The notes under the pieces were generated by a model. That model saw only the letters and a list, made by a program, of their open reading frames with translations. It was not told the DNA's origin and did no database searches. Below, piece after piece: positions 15,159-23,386 of a stretch of DNA of 64,000 bases. The stretch comes from an uncultured Hungatella sp. (GTDB lineage Bacteria > Bacillota > Clostridia > Lachnospirales > Lachnospiraceae). Position 1 is the first letter of the stretch; each line of letters begins with the position of its first letter. The position numbers were made by a program, and so were the translations under genes. The stretch lies in the NCBI GenBank assembly GCA_910585645.1, contig CAJUFP010000004.1:26763-90762 (forward strand). Direction: 5' to 3'.

Positions 15159-16246
15159 AAACAGAAAAAAAAGTAAACATTATCTTATCCGGGTCCCGGA
15201 CCCTTATCGGCATCACCCTGGGGCTTTTAACCAGCGGCATTCTTATTGCATTGTCCAATGCCAATCCTCTGGTGGCTTATGGGGCTATGCTTAAAGGCGC
15301 ATTTGGAGATATCTATGCTTTCTGTAATGTGCTTGTACGAGTATCTCCTTTGCTTTTAGGCGGCATGGGGGTTGCCATCGGCAATAAAGCAGGCATCTGG
15401 AATACGGGTATTGAAGGATATATGTACCTGGGGGCTATTGGTTCAGGGCTTGTGGCGATCCAGGACTGGGGACTTCCCTCTGCCCTTCATATTCTTCTTG
15501 CTGTTATTGTGGGGATGGCTTTCGCTGCTGCCTGGGGGCTGATTCCCGGATACTTAAGAGCCCACAGGGGCGTCAATGAAGTTACCTGCACCATTATGCT
15601 GAACTATGTTGCAATCTATCTGACCAACTGGCTGGTATCAGATGCCGGATTCTTTGCGGAATCAGGCGCGTTTTTCCCTATGTCAAAACTGTTTCAGGGC
15701 AGCGCGCAGCTTCCGATTTTATTGAGAGGCACAAGCCTGCATCCGGGAGTTTTTGTGGGGATTATTGTCTGCCTGATATTCTTCTTTCTTTTGAAGTATA
15801 CTCCTTTTGGTTTCCGCACCCGCATGCTTGGAGGAAACCCCAATGCTGCCCGCTACAGCGGAGTGAATATTAAAAAGCAGATTATTCTTGTTATGGTGCT
15901 GGGAGCAATGCTGGGCGGCCTGGGCGGAGCCATTGAGGTTATCGGCTTAAGGCACCGGGTATACAGCGATTTTGTTACCGGGGTCGGCTATGAATGTATC
16001 GCTGTAGCGCTTCTGGCCGGGGGAAATCCTGTCGGCGTTATTTTTGCCGGTTTCTTCTTTGCGATACTGAAAGTAGGCGGCGCGACCATGTCCATTGAAA
16101 CCGGCGTCAGTTCATCCATGACCAGCATTATTATGGCTTTATGCGTGCTGTTTGTTATTGGCGTCGGATTGACAGACAACCATCGGGTTAAGAAAAAATC
16201 AAATAAAGCCGGCGCCGTGACTGTCGTTAAACAGAAGGAGGAATAA
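15155..16246 (+). CDS. BMP-type ABC transporter permease (NupP/YufP-like)
   Basis: 363 residues, about nine or ten hydrophobic segments, of the BPD_transp_2 permease type. Characteristic stretches are GIWNTGIEGYMYLGA, RGVNEVTCTIMLNY and GGNPNAARYSG. The start overlaps the ATPase stop (ATGA). It forms the larger membrane subunit of the nucleoside-type importer together with the following gene, which begins 2 nt after its stop. Confidence 0.92.
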   Translation: MKTEKKVNIILSGSRTLIGITLGLLTSGILIALSNANPLVAYGAMLKGAFGDIYAFCNVLVRVSPLLLGGMGVAIGNKAGIWNTGIEGYMYLGAIGSGLVAIQDWGLPSALHILLAVIVGMAFAAAWGLIPGYLRAHRGVNEVTCTIMLNYVAIYLTNWLVSDAGFFAESGAFFPMSKLFQGSAQLPILLRGTSLHPGVFVGIIVCLIFFFLLKYTPFGFRTRMLGGNPNAARYSGVNIKKQIILVMVLGAMLGGLGGAIEVIGLRHRVYSDFVTGVGYECIAVALLAGGNPVGVIFAGFFFAILKVGGATMSIETGVSSSMTSIIMALCVLFVIGVGLTDNHRVKKKSNKAGAVTVVKQKEE

Positions 16247-16248
16247 TT

Positions 16249-17175
16249 ATGTCATATGATATTATCATTAGCTGGCTGCAAGCGACTCTGCGCTGGTCTG
16301 CTCCCCTGCTTTTAGTAGCTGTCGGCGAAATATTTTCTGAGCGTTCGGGAATTATCAATATGGGAATTGAGGGCATCATGCTGTGCGGGGCATTGTGCGG
16401 CATTGCCGCCTCGTTCTATTCGGAAAGCATTCTCGTGGCAGTGCTGGCAACCACAGCCCTTGGGGCCATAATGGGCCTTGCCGTGGCTTATCTGACCGTA
16501 TCCCGACGCACAAACCAGGTCGTTACAGGGCTTATGGTAAATATGCTTGCCACCGGGGCCACCAACCTGCTGTTTGCCATGATGTCGGAAACCCGAAGCA
16601 CCCGTGTAGGCACATTCCCCATTATATTTCCTCAGGCAATGCAGAGAATACCGGTTTTAGGTAAAATTTTCTTTTGCCAGCCCATTAGCACCTGGATCGC
16701 TTTTATCCTGCCTTTTATAGCTGCGGTTGTGCTGTATAAGACCAAGTGGGGGCTGAATGTGCGGGCTGTGGGGGATCATCCTCAGGCAGTTGCTACAGCC
16801 GGGCTTTCTGTTATAAAGATTAAGTATCAGGCAGTGATCTGCAGCGGTATCTTCGCTGCTTTAGGGGGATGCGTGCTAACCTTGGGAGAAGTAGGCTATT
16901 TCGCATCCGGAGGAATGACCGGGGGAAGAGGATTTATTGTAATGGCCGCCGTTGTAGTGGGAGGATGGGACCCCCTTAGAACTGCTATTGCCTGTATTAT
17001 CTTCGGTGCGGCGGATGCGGCCCAGCTCCGTCTCCAGGGAATGGGCTCTGTGATTCCGTATCAGTTTTTACAGATGCTGCCTTATCTGATTACTGTTGCC
17101 GCTCTCACTGGCATGGTTAAGAGTTCTCGTGTACCAAAAACCTGGGGCGCTGCCTATGACCCTGACAGCCATTAA
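16249..17175 (+). CDS. BMP-type ABC transporter permease (NupQ/YufQ-like)
   Basis: 308 residues, about eight hydrophobic segments. The sequence SERSGIINMGIEGIMLCGA and RRTNQVVTGLMVN are hallmark motifs of the second permease of guanosine/inosine importers. AGGAGG precedes the start. The next gene starts 19 nt downstream with its own ribosome site, so the importer and the two catabolic genes that follow are probably one transcript. Confidence 0.92.
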   Translation: MSYDIIISWLQATLRWSAPLLLVAVGEIFSERSGIINMGIEGIMLCGALCGIAASFYSESILVAVLATTALGAIMGLAVAYLTVSRRTNQVVTGLMVNMLATGATNLLFAMMSETRSTRVGTFPIIFPQAMQRIPVLGKIFFCQPISTWIAFILPFIAAVVLYKTKWGLNVRAVGDHPQAVATAGLSVIKIKYQAVICSGIFAALGGCVLTLGEVGYFASGGMTGGRGFIVMAAVVVGGWDPLRTAIACIIFGAADAAQLRLQGMGSVIPYQFLQMLPYLITVAALTGMVKSSRVPKTWGAAYDPDSH

Positions 17176-17194
17176 GGAATCTTTAAGGAGAGAA

Positions 17195-17887
17195 ATGAAA
17201 CGATTATTGATTGTTAACCCAAACAGCTCTGATAAAATGACCCAGGATATCAGAAACACCGTGTCTTATGGGATTGATAAAGATTTTTCAATTGATGTAA
17301 CTAAAACCCCAAACAGCCCTGATGTTTTAGAAAGCTTTGCTGATTATACAGAGGCTGGCAGGGAAGTGATCGCTTTCCTGAAAAGTATGACGGCTCAGGG
17401 AACATTTCCATATGACGGAGTCCTATTAGCCTGCATGGGGGATCCCTGTTTATATGGGGTTAAGGAGGTGTGTCCTGTCCCCCTTATCGGTATTGCGGAA
17501 GCGGGTATTTCTACCGCACTTTTAACTGGTTACAAATTTTCTATTCTGGCTTCCTCCAATAAGGCGAAACCGATGATGGAATCCATGGTCATGACCTATG
17601 GACTTACGGCCCGTCTTGCTTCTGTCGAGACGTTTGGCGTTCCGATTGAGGATTTTATGCAGGATGAAAAAAGGCTGTGTACTTATATTAGGGAAGCCTC
17701 GAAAAAGGCTGTCATCAATGGGGCTGATGTGCTTTTGCTTGGATGTGCCGGCATGACCATGGTTCAGAACAGACTTTCTGAATTATCGGATATTCCTGTT
17801 ATTGACCCGATTAAAGCCGGCCTGGAACAGCTGAAAGGGATTTTAAGAGGCGGTTTCTCTGTTTCCCGCAACGGCCTTTATGCCTGA
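17195..17887 (+). CDS. Asp/Glu/hydantoin racemase family protein
   Basis: 230 residues from the start at 17195 (AAGGAGAG upstream; the longer in-frame start lies inside the permease gene). The family includes hydantoin racemase HyuE, allantoin racemase and aspartate racemase, which invert a chiral carbon using two cysteines. Both are present: LACMGDPCLYG near residue 75 and LLGCAGMTMV near 185, in the usual positions. The N-terminus RLLIVNPNSSDKMT is typical of hydantoin racemases. Sitting between an importer and a cyclic amidohydrolase, it probably makes both enantiomers of a ureide available to that enzyme. Confidence 0.87.
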   Translation: MKRLLIVNPNSSDKMTQDIRNTVSYGIDKDFSIDVTKTPNSPDVLESFADYTEAGREVIAFLKSMTAQGTFPYDGVLLACMGDPCLYGVKEVCPVPLIGIAEAGISTALLTGYKFSILASSNKAKPMMESMVMTYGLTARLASVETFGVPIEDFMQDEKRLCTYIREASKKAVINGADVLLLGCAGMTMVQNRLSELSDIPVIDPIKAGLEQLKGILRGGFSVSRNGLYA

Positions 17888-17923
17888 ACCGCATGCTGGA
17901 CGGCGGAAAGAAAGGAAATGATT

Positions 17924-19438
17924 ATGTCAAAAATGATTATAAAAAACGGCGCCCTGGTATCTTCCGGTAACGTCTGCAAAAAGGATCTTTATATTGAAAA
18001 TGGAACGATTAAAGCCGTCGGAGAGCCTGGATATTTTCTGGATGAGGAAAAAAATGCCGAAGAAATTTACGATGCAAAAGGAAATTATGTGCTTCCCGGA
18101 CTTATAGAACCTCATATGCATATAAAAGCTCCTTTGGGAGGGATTGTTGACATTCTGGATTTTGACAGCGCCAGCGTATGCGCAGCCTATGGCGGGGTTA
18201 CTACGTTTATGGATTTTTCTTCTACGCTTCCGGGGGATTCCCTGAAAGCCGCTGTAAAGGCGCGGAGGGAAGAGATGCAGATCTCCAAACTTGATTATTC
18301 TCTTCACTGCAAAGTGGTAAATCTTGCGGATGCCCAGGATATTGCCGACGCCATGGCTGCGGATGCTGCCTTTGCAAAGGATAAAAACGAAAGAACTATG
18401 GCCGCAGTTAAAGAGGCCGCTGAAAGAGTTAACGCCCAGGTTAAAGCCAGACTGGAAGAAATTCCGGATATTGTTAAAAACGGAAAAATCCCTACGTTTA
18501 AGCTTTTTATGACGTACCGGAAAGCTAATGTTATGATTGACGACGTTTCTATGCTTAAGGTCATGGCTGCGGTCAGGGATGCAGGGGGCCGATGCGGATT
18601 TCATGCAGAAAGCAATGCTATTGCAGAGTATAATGAAGAACTTTTTGAGCAGGAAGGCAAGCTGGATTGGAGCTATTTTCCAGAATACAAAGGAAATCTA
18701 TGTGAAGCGGAGGCAGTCCGCCGGGTGCTTTACTATGCGCAGCTTCTCAAAGCTCCCGTATATTTTTTCCATCTCTCTACAAGGGAAGCTATTGAAGCAG
18801 TAAAGGAGGCTCGGAAAAATGGGGTTGACGTGATTGCGGAAACCTGCTGCCATTATCTGGCCTTTACAAAAGAGAAAAATGAAGGGAAAGACGGGATCCT
18901 TTATCTCATGAGTCCTCCGCTGCGCACAAAGGATGATCAGGAGGCTTTATGGCAGGCTGTTAAAAATGACGATATCAAGATCGTAAGCTCTGACAACTGC
19001 ACATTTCCCCGCGCCATGAAGGAAGCTCCATTGACGGACAATAAACCGGATTTCCGCAAGCCGATCAGCGGCGTTTCCGGCCTGGAGGAACGGTTTGGGG
19101 TTCTGATGAGGGCTGTTAATGAGGGGAAAATCGGAATTCAGGATTTAGTCCGTGTTGCCTGCGAGAATCCTGCGGTCTATTTCGGATGCGGAAACCGCAA
19201 AGGATTCCTTAAAGAGGGATATGACGCAGATATTGTTGTTGTGGACAGAATGAAACGGGTTACTTTAAACAGGGAATCCCTTCATTATCCTGAGCAGCTG
19301 GAATATGCCCTGTATGAGGATGTTGAGGTCATGGGGTATCCTGTCACGACAATCCGCCGGGGAGAGTATCTTGTGAAGGACGGCATTTATAACAAGAATG
19401 CTTCCTGCGGTCTTTTTATTGAGAGAGAACTTGTTTAA
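17924..19438 (+). CDS. Dihydropyrimidinase/hydantoinase/allantoinase-type amidohydrolase
   Basis: 504 residues. A cyclic amidohydrolase that opens five- or six-membered ureide rings. Metal ligands expected for the family are visible: HMH in LIEPHMHIKAP near 60, the lysine to be carboxylated in TFKLFMTYRK near 190, histidines in GFHAESNAI and FFHLSTREA, and the aspartate in VSSDNCTF. The last motif has asparagine where most relatives have histidine. I chose 17924 over the ATG at 17918 because AGGA would be too close to the latter. The substrate cannot be told from sequence; with the racemase and BMP importer, hydantoins or allantoin are likely. Confidence 0.88.
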   Translation: MSKMIIKNGALVSSGNVCKKDLYIENGTIKAVGEPGYFLDEEKNAEEIYDAKGNYVLPGLIEPHMHIKAPLGGIVDILDFDSASVCAAYGGVTTFMDFSSTLPGDSLKAAVKARREEMQISKLDYSLHCKVVNLADAQDIADAMAADAAFAKDKNERTMAAVKEAAERVNAQVKARLEEIPDIVKNGKIPTFKLFMTYRKANVMIDDVSMLKVMAAVRDAGGRCGFHAESNAIAEYNEELFEQEGKLDWSYFPEYKGNLCEAEAVRRVLYYAQLLKAPVYFFHLSTREAIEAVKEARKNGVDVIAETCCHYLAFTKEKNEGKDGILYLMSPPLRTKDDQEALWQAVKNDDIKIVSSDNCTFPRAMKEAPLTDNKPDFRKPISGVSGLEERFGVLMRAVNEGKIGIQDLVRVACENPAVYFGCGNRKGFLKEGYDADIVVVDRMKRVTLNRESLHYPEQLEYALYEDVEVMGYPVTTIRRGEYLVKDGIYNKNASCGLFIERELV

Positions 19439-19449
19439 ATTGGAGAGCC

Positions 19450-19492
19450 GGGGGCTGTTGGATCTGTATGGCAGCCCCCTCTTCTTTCTTCT
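19450..19492 (+). terminator. Terminator of the BMP/hydantoinase operon
   Basis: GGGGGCTG (19450-19457) and CAGCCCCC (19472-19479) form an 8-bp stem followed by TCTTCTTTCTTCTT. The tail runs up to the end of the converging MATE gene. Confidence 0.8.
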
Positions 19493-20832
19493 TATGTCGC
19501 TTTCTCCCTATTTCTAAAATACACATAAAACCCAACGCAGATCACCGCCGAAAGCAGGGACCCAAGAGGCGCTGCCCACCCCATGGGGTACAGGTTTTCC
19601 GGGAACATCCTGCTGGCCATGTAGGAGCCTGGGATTCGGATCAGCAGAATGGATATGATGTTATGGATAAAGGAGATCAATGATTTCTGGTCCCCGCAAA
19701 AGTAACCGCTGAAACAGAAATGCACGGCCGCAAAGATACAGTCAAAGGAGTAGGAGCGCATATAGGCGCAGCCTGCTGCCAGCACGGCTTCTTCTTTGGT
19801 AAACAGGCCGATCAGCGTGTGGGGCAGAACCTGATTGTACAGGCAGCACAGGATTCCCCAGCCTACGGTTATGATCAGGCCGTAATACAGGGACTTTCTG
19901 GCCCGCTCCGGTTTTCCGGCGCCCATATTCTGGGCAGTGACCGCGGAGATGGCGGACAGAAAGGAGGATGGCACAAGGAACATGAATCCGATAAGCTTTT
20001 CCACGATTCCCACGCTGGCCGCCGCAATAAGGCCCCGGCTGTTGGCGATTATGGTGATGACTACAAAGGCCACCTGAATCAGGCCGTCCTGAAGGGCAAT
20101 GGGCGCTCCCACTTTCAGGATGTCGAACAGGATCTGGCGGCTGGGCTTCATGGTCTGGCAGTTCATGGCAAAGCCGAAATCTTTTTTCCGGAGCATTAAA
20201 AGGGCTGTCAGGACGCTGACTGCCTGGCCGCAGACAGTTCCCAGGGCGGCCCCTGAGGCTCCCATGCCAAGGAGGCCGATAAAGAGATAGTCAAGGACAA
20301 TATTGACCACGCAGGCTACCGCCACAAAGTACATGGGGCTGCGGGAGTCTCCGGCCCCCCGAAACAGGCTGCTGATCACGTTGTAGGCAGTGATAAAGGG
20401 GATTCCCAAAAAGCAAATGCGCAGGTAGGCCACGGTTTCTTTTGCCGCCTCCTGGGGAGTGAGCATGACGCGGGCGATATTTCCTGCCAGCAGAAACAAG
20501 GTCACGGTCAGAAAACAGGCAAACCCGATGAAAAATACGGCGGTGGTACCCATGGTCCTGGCTGCCGCCTTCCCGTCCCCGGCTCCTACCGCGTGGCCGA
20601 TGCGCACGGTGGTACCCATGGCAAACCCCAGAAGGATAACGGTGAGCATATGCATGACCTGGCTGCCGATGGACACGGCGGTGATGGTGGCGGAACCGTT
20701 ATATAATCCGGTGATAAATAAGTCGGCCATTCCGTAAAAGGTCTGCATAAAGCTGGACAGCAGATAGGGAAGGGCAAAAAAGATCAGGGTTTTGCCTATA
20801 CTTCCGGTGATCAGCTTGTTCTTTTCGTTCAT
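19492..20832 (-). CDS. MATE family efflux transporter
   Basis: 446 residues from the start at 20832, which has GGGAGGA upstream; a longer ATG at 20898 lacks one. Twelve hydrophobic segments are arranged as two related halves. The MATE signature lies near the start: LPYLLSSFMQTFYGMADLFI, with later ALGTVCGQAVSVL and the second-half block SFLSAISAVTAQNMGAGKPE. It is an inner-membrane multidrug/sodium antiporter by family; the substrate is unknown. It converges with the hydantoinase operon. Confidence 0.9.
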   Translation of the reverse strand: MNEKNKLITGSIGKTLIFFALPYLLSSFMQTFYGMADLFITGLYNGSATITAVSIGSQVMHMLTVILLGFAMGTTVRIGHAVGAGDGKAAARTMGTTAVFFIGFACFLTVTLFLLAGNIARVMLTPQEAAKETVAYLRICFLGIPFITAYNVISSLFRGAGDSRSPMYFVAVACVVNIVLDYLFIGLLGMGASGAALGTVCGQAVSVLTALLMLRKKDFGFAMNCQTMKPSRQILFDILKVGAPIALQDGLIQVAFVVITIIANSRGLIAAASVGIVEKLIGFMFLVPSSFLSAISAVTAQNMGAGKPERARKSLYYGLIITVGWGILCCLYNQVLPHTLIGLFTKEEAVLAAGCAYMRSYSFDCIFAAVHFCFSGYFCGDQKSLISFIHNIISILLIRIPGSYMASRMFPENLYPMGWAAPLGSLLSAVICVGFYVYFRNREKAT

Positions 20833-20878
20833 GGTTTTTATCCTCCCAGATTTTTTCTGATAGTTATGGTAACGTGAT

Positions 20879-20925
20879 GTTAAAAAGTAACAGTTCAAGG
20901 GTCATCTGAACTGTTACGTTAAAAA
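20879..20925. mobile_element. 31-bp palindromic mini-element, copy 2, with 8-bp target duplication
   Basis: The core at 20887-20917 starts GTAACAGTTCA and ends TGAACTGTTAC with a 9-nt centre. It is directly flanked by GTTAAAAA on both sides (20879-20886 and 20918-20925). Copy 1 lies at 7381-7411 with unrelated flanking 8-mers, so the duplications belong to the targets and not to the element. It sits between two divergent MATE genes. Confidence 0.78.
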
Positions 20926-21036
20926 CGGTTCCCATTATAGCATAGGCGAATCCAACTTTCAACAAGAAACTTTTATACATTAAAGCAGTATTCGCTCTAA
21001 AGTATCAGATCACCTGGGGAATTTTTTGCTTTAAAG

Positions 21037-21065
21037 TTGAAAGACTTGTCAACATTCTGTATAAT
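21037..21065 (+). promoter_or_regulatory. Promoter of the second MATE gene
   Basis: TTGAAA (21037-21042) and TATAAT (21060-21065) are 17 nt apart. Transcription would start near 21072, after the in-frame ATG at 21066, which supports the start at 21135. The rest of the 302-nt gap between the MATE genes holds only the mini-element. Confidence 0.7.
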
Positions 21066-21134
21066 GTGATCAGGGTAATGTCTGGCCTGACCGGCCATAC
21101 AAAAATTAATCGGACTTGTGGAGTGGTGTACGGG

Positions 21135-22541
21135 ATGGAAAAAGCAAAGAATCGGTCGCGGAAATTAAATATGGAAATGGTATCGGTTATCATGGCTCTG
21201 GCATGGCCTACCATGCTGGAACAGCTGATGCAGACTGCGGTACAATATATTGACACTGCCATGGTGGGTTCTCTGGGAACCCAGGCAACGGCGGCGGTAG
21301 GGGCTACCAGCACGGTAAACTGGCTGATCGGCAGCACTATCTCGGCTCTCAGCGTGGGGTTTCTGTCTTTTATCGCCAGGTCCTGCGGGGCGGGGGATGA
21401 GGAGTCGGCGAAACGGTCTGTGTCCCAGGCTGTTCTTGTGACGGCGGTTACCGGAGTTATTTTTACGGCCCTGACTCTGGGGTTGAGCGGGTATGTGCCT
21501 GTGTGGATGCAGGTGGATCAGAGTATTCAGGCATTGGCAGCCCGGTATTTCTTTATTTTATATGTGCCCATGCTTCCCAGGACAGCCAGCATTATTTTCG
21601 GCACAGTGCTGCGGGCGGCGGGGGATACAAAGACTCCTATGAAAATCGGGGTGGTTGTGAACCTGATCAATGTGGTTCTGAATTTTCTTCTTATTTATCC
21701 TGTCAGGCCTGTGCGCGTGCTGGGTGTTTCTTTTACCATGCCCGGAGCGGGGATGGGGGTGATCGGGGCGGCTGTGGCCAGCGCCGTGGCATTTACGGTG
21801 GGCGGTATCTGTATTACGGCTGTGGTCTGGAGGCATCCCAGGATTTCGCCTAAGGGGCAGAGTTTTCGGCCGGATGCCAGAATCCTTGGCCCCTGTCTGC
21901 AGGTTGCGTTTCCCAATATGCTGCAGCGATTCGGAACGTCTCTGGGGTATGTGGCTTTTGCCTCCATGATCAATTCTCTGGGTGAGCTTTCTACGGCAGC
22001 CCACACCATCGCCAACACGGTGGAGTCGGCTTTCTATATTCCCGGGTACGGGATGCAGACCGCGGCAGCCACTTTGGCAGGCAATGCTTACGGGGCTCAC
22101 GATGAGAAGCGGATGAAGGAACTGGCAGCCATGTTTATTCCTATTGAAATCGGGCTGATGATCGTTTCCGGCGGGGCGCTGTTTCTGCTGGCTCCCGGAC
22201 TTATGAGGATTTTTTCGTCCAGTGAGGATGTGATCCTGCTGGGAAGTACAGTGCTGCGGATGGTGGCTGTCTCGGAGCCGTTTTATGGGTTTTCCATCAT
22301 TATTGAGGGTATGATGCTGGGGGTTGGCAAGACGAAAGAACCGTTTGTGTTTAATATTATTGGGATGTGGGGGATTCGGATCGCGGGGACTTTTGTTTGT
22401 ACTCAAATGCTGGGGCTGGGATTGGTGTCAGCCTGGGGGTGTATGATTGCTCATAATCTGTTTTTGTTTGGGATTTTCCTGGTTTGTTATTTGAATGGGG
22501 TGTGGAATCCGCTGCATGATAAGCATAATAAGCTTAGCTGA
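21135..22541 (+). CDS. MATE family efflux transporter
   Basis: 468 residues. A second multidrug and toxic compound extrusion protein, only distantly similar to its neighbour. Signature segments are MALAWPTMLEQLMQTAVQYI and MVGSLGTQATAAVGA near the N-terminus, and in the second half PNMLQRFGTSLGY and AANTLAGN-like AAATLAGNAYGA. The promoter position and weak GGAG site favour the start at 21135. The last 36 nt are duplicated imperfectly at 22926-22961, downstream of the next small gene. Confidence 0.9.
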   Translation: MEKAKNRSRKLNMEMVSVIMALAWPTMLEQLMQTAVQYIDTAMVGSLGTQATAAVGATSTVNWLIGSTISALSVGFLSFIARSCGAGDEESAKRSVSQAVLVTAVTGVIFTALTLGLSGYVPVWMQVDQSIQALAARYFFILYVPMLPRTASIIFGTVLRAAGDTKTPMKIGVVVNLINVVLNFLLIYPVRPVRVLGVSFTMPGAGMGVIGAAVASAVAFTVGGICITAVVWRHPRISPKGQSFRPDARILGPCLQVAFPNMLQRFGTSLGYVAFASMINSLGELSTAAHTIANTVESAFYIPGYGMQTAAATLAGNAYGAHDEKRMKELAAMFIPIEIGLMIVSGGALFLLAPGLMRIFSSSEDVILLGSTVLRMVAVSEPFYGFSIIIEGMMLGVGKTKEPFVFNIIGMWGIRIAGTFVCTQMLGLGLVSAWGCMIAHNLFLFGIFLVCYLNGVWNPLHDKHNKLS

Positions 22542-22631
22542 AAAGGGCTTTACATCTTTTCTTCGCTCCATTATAATATGAAGTAGCAGCTGTATTATAA
22601 AAATAATCATATAAAAGGGGTGAGTTGGAAT

Positions 22632-22769
22632 ATGACAGGCAAAGAGATTGTAAACTTAATCAGACAGCTTAGGCTTAGCGGTATGAGTGATACGAAAATA
22701 CTTGATTTGATTGAGTATATAGAGACTCATGACCCAAAAGAACAAACTGAAAGTCAGAATGGGAACTAA
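22632..22769 (+). CDS. Small 45-residue protein
   Basis: A short gene with a GGGGTG ribosome site 10 nt upstream and a strong terminator 44 nt after its stop. The protein starts MTGKEIVNLIRQLRLSG and continues with an amphipathic helix, KILDLIEYIETHD, then a polar tail. I recognise no named family, but the helical charged pattern and its complete expression signals suggest a real gene. Its role is unknown. Confidence 0.6.
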   Translation: MTGKEIVNLIRQLRLSGMSDTKILDLIEYIETHDPKEQTESQNGN

Positions 22770-22812
22770 TTTTTAGAAGGTATTGACTGCTTATTGTATG
22801 CAATCATGATTT

Positions 22813-22859
22813 GCCCCTTCAGACATCGGCAAACTTGTTGACGTCTGGCGGGGCTTTTT
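22813..22859 (+). terminator. Terminator after the 45-residue protein
   Basis: GCCCC...CAGAC pairs with GTCTG...GGGGC, with one interior bulge, followed by TTTTTC. Confidence 0.8.
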
Positions 22860-22925
22860 CTGTTGGTTTATTGTGACTCCGTATGTAACGCTTATGCTTC
22901 CGGACTAGAGTGTGTTTGAAAAATG

Positions 22926-22961
22926 ATTTGAATGGAGTATGGAATCCGCTGCATGATAAGC
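22926..22961 (+). repeat. Relic of a MATE gene 3' end
   Basis: These 36 nt match the end of the upstream MATE gene (22489-22524) at 34 positions and still encode LNGVWNPLHDK in the corresponding frame before a stop. This indicates a past duplication of the MATE locus of which only the tail remains. Confidence 0.7.
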
Positions 22962-22985
22962 CATGAAAATTTGGCTTTAAATGCA

Positions 22986-23015
22986 TTGACATTGTCAACA
23001 CAAAAAAGATATACT
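22986..23015 (+). promoter_or_regulatory. Promoter and palindrome before the relB-like gene
   Basis: TTGACA (22986-22991) and TATACT (23010-23015) are 18 nt apart. The -35 box is half of a perfect palindrome, TTGACA-T-TGTCAA (22986-22998), a plausible self-regulatory operator as is usual for RelB/DinJ antitoxins. Confidence 0.65.
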
Positions 23016-23045
23016 ATAGGTAAAACAATATGGGAGATGAACACT

Positions 23046-23336
23046 ATGGCTAAGAGCGCAAACATCAATATCCGCATTGACCCGGAGATAAAATTAAGTG
23101 CTGAAAAGATATTTTCCAGTTTTGGGATTACGATCACAGACGCAATTAACATTTTTCTGCATAAATCCATTATGGAAGGCGGATTGCCTTTTGAGGTTAA
23201 ACAGACACGATATAATGCTGAAACGGAGGCGGCTATGAAAGAGGCAAAAGCAATCATGAGCGGGCAAATCCAGGCAAAACGTTATTCCAGTGTCCGTGCT
23301 CTTTTTGATGAATTGGACACTGAAAAGGATGGGTAA
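23046..23336 (+). CDS. RelB/DinJ-family antitoxin, apparently without a toxin gene
   Basis: 96 residues from the start at 23046 (GGAGATG upstream). The N-terminus is a ribbon-helix-helix domain of the DinJ type: ANINIRIDPEIKLSAEKIF then FGITITDAINIFLHKSI. The C-terminal part is a charged tail ending LFDELDTEKDG that normally wraps a YafQ/RelE toxin. No toxin follows; 5 nt after the stop comes a terminator and then the convergent flavoprotein gene. It is therefore an orphan antitoxin, either the remnant of a pair or acting in trans. Confidence 0.88.
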   Translation: MAKSANINIRIDPEIKLSAEKIFSSFGITITDAINIFLHKSIMEGGLPFEVKQTRYNAETEAAMKEAKAIMSGQIQAKRYSSVRALFDELDTEKDG

Positions 23337-23341
23337 TAGCA

Positions 23342-23367
23342 AAACGGCCCTGTTTCCAGAGCCGTTT
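23342..23367. terminator. Bidirectional terminator between relB and the flavoprotein gene
   Basis: AAACGGC (23342-23348) and GCCGTTT (23361-23367) form a 7-bp stem between two converging genes; the T run is short on both sides. Confidence 0.6.
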
Positions 23368-23386
23368 CACTAACCCAATCCCAATA

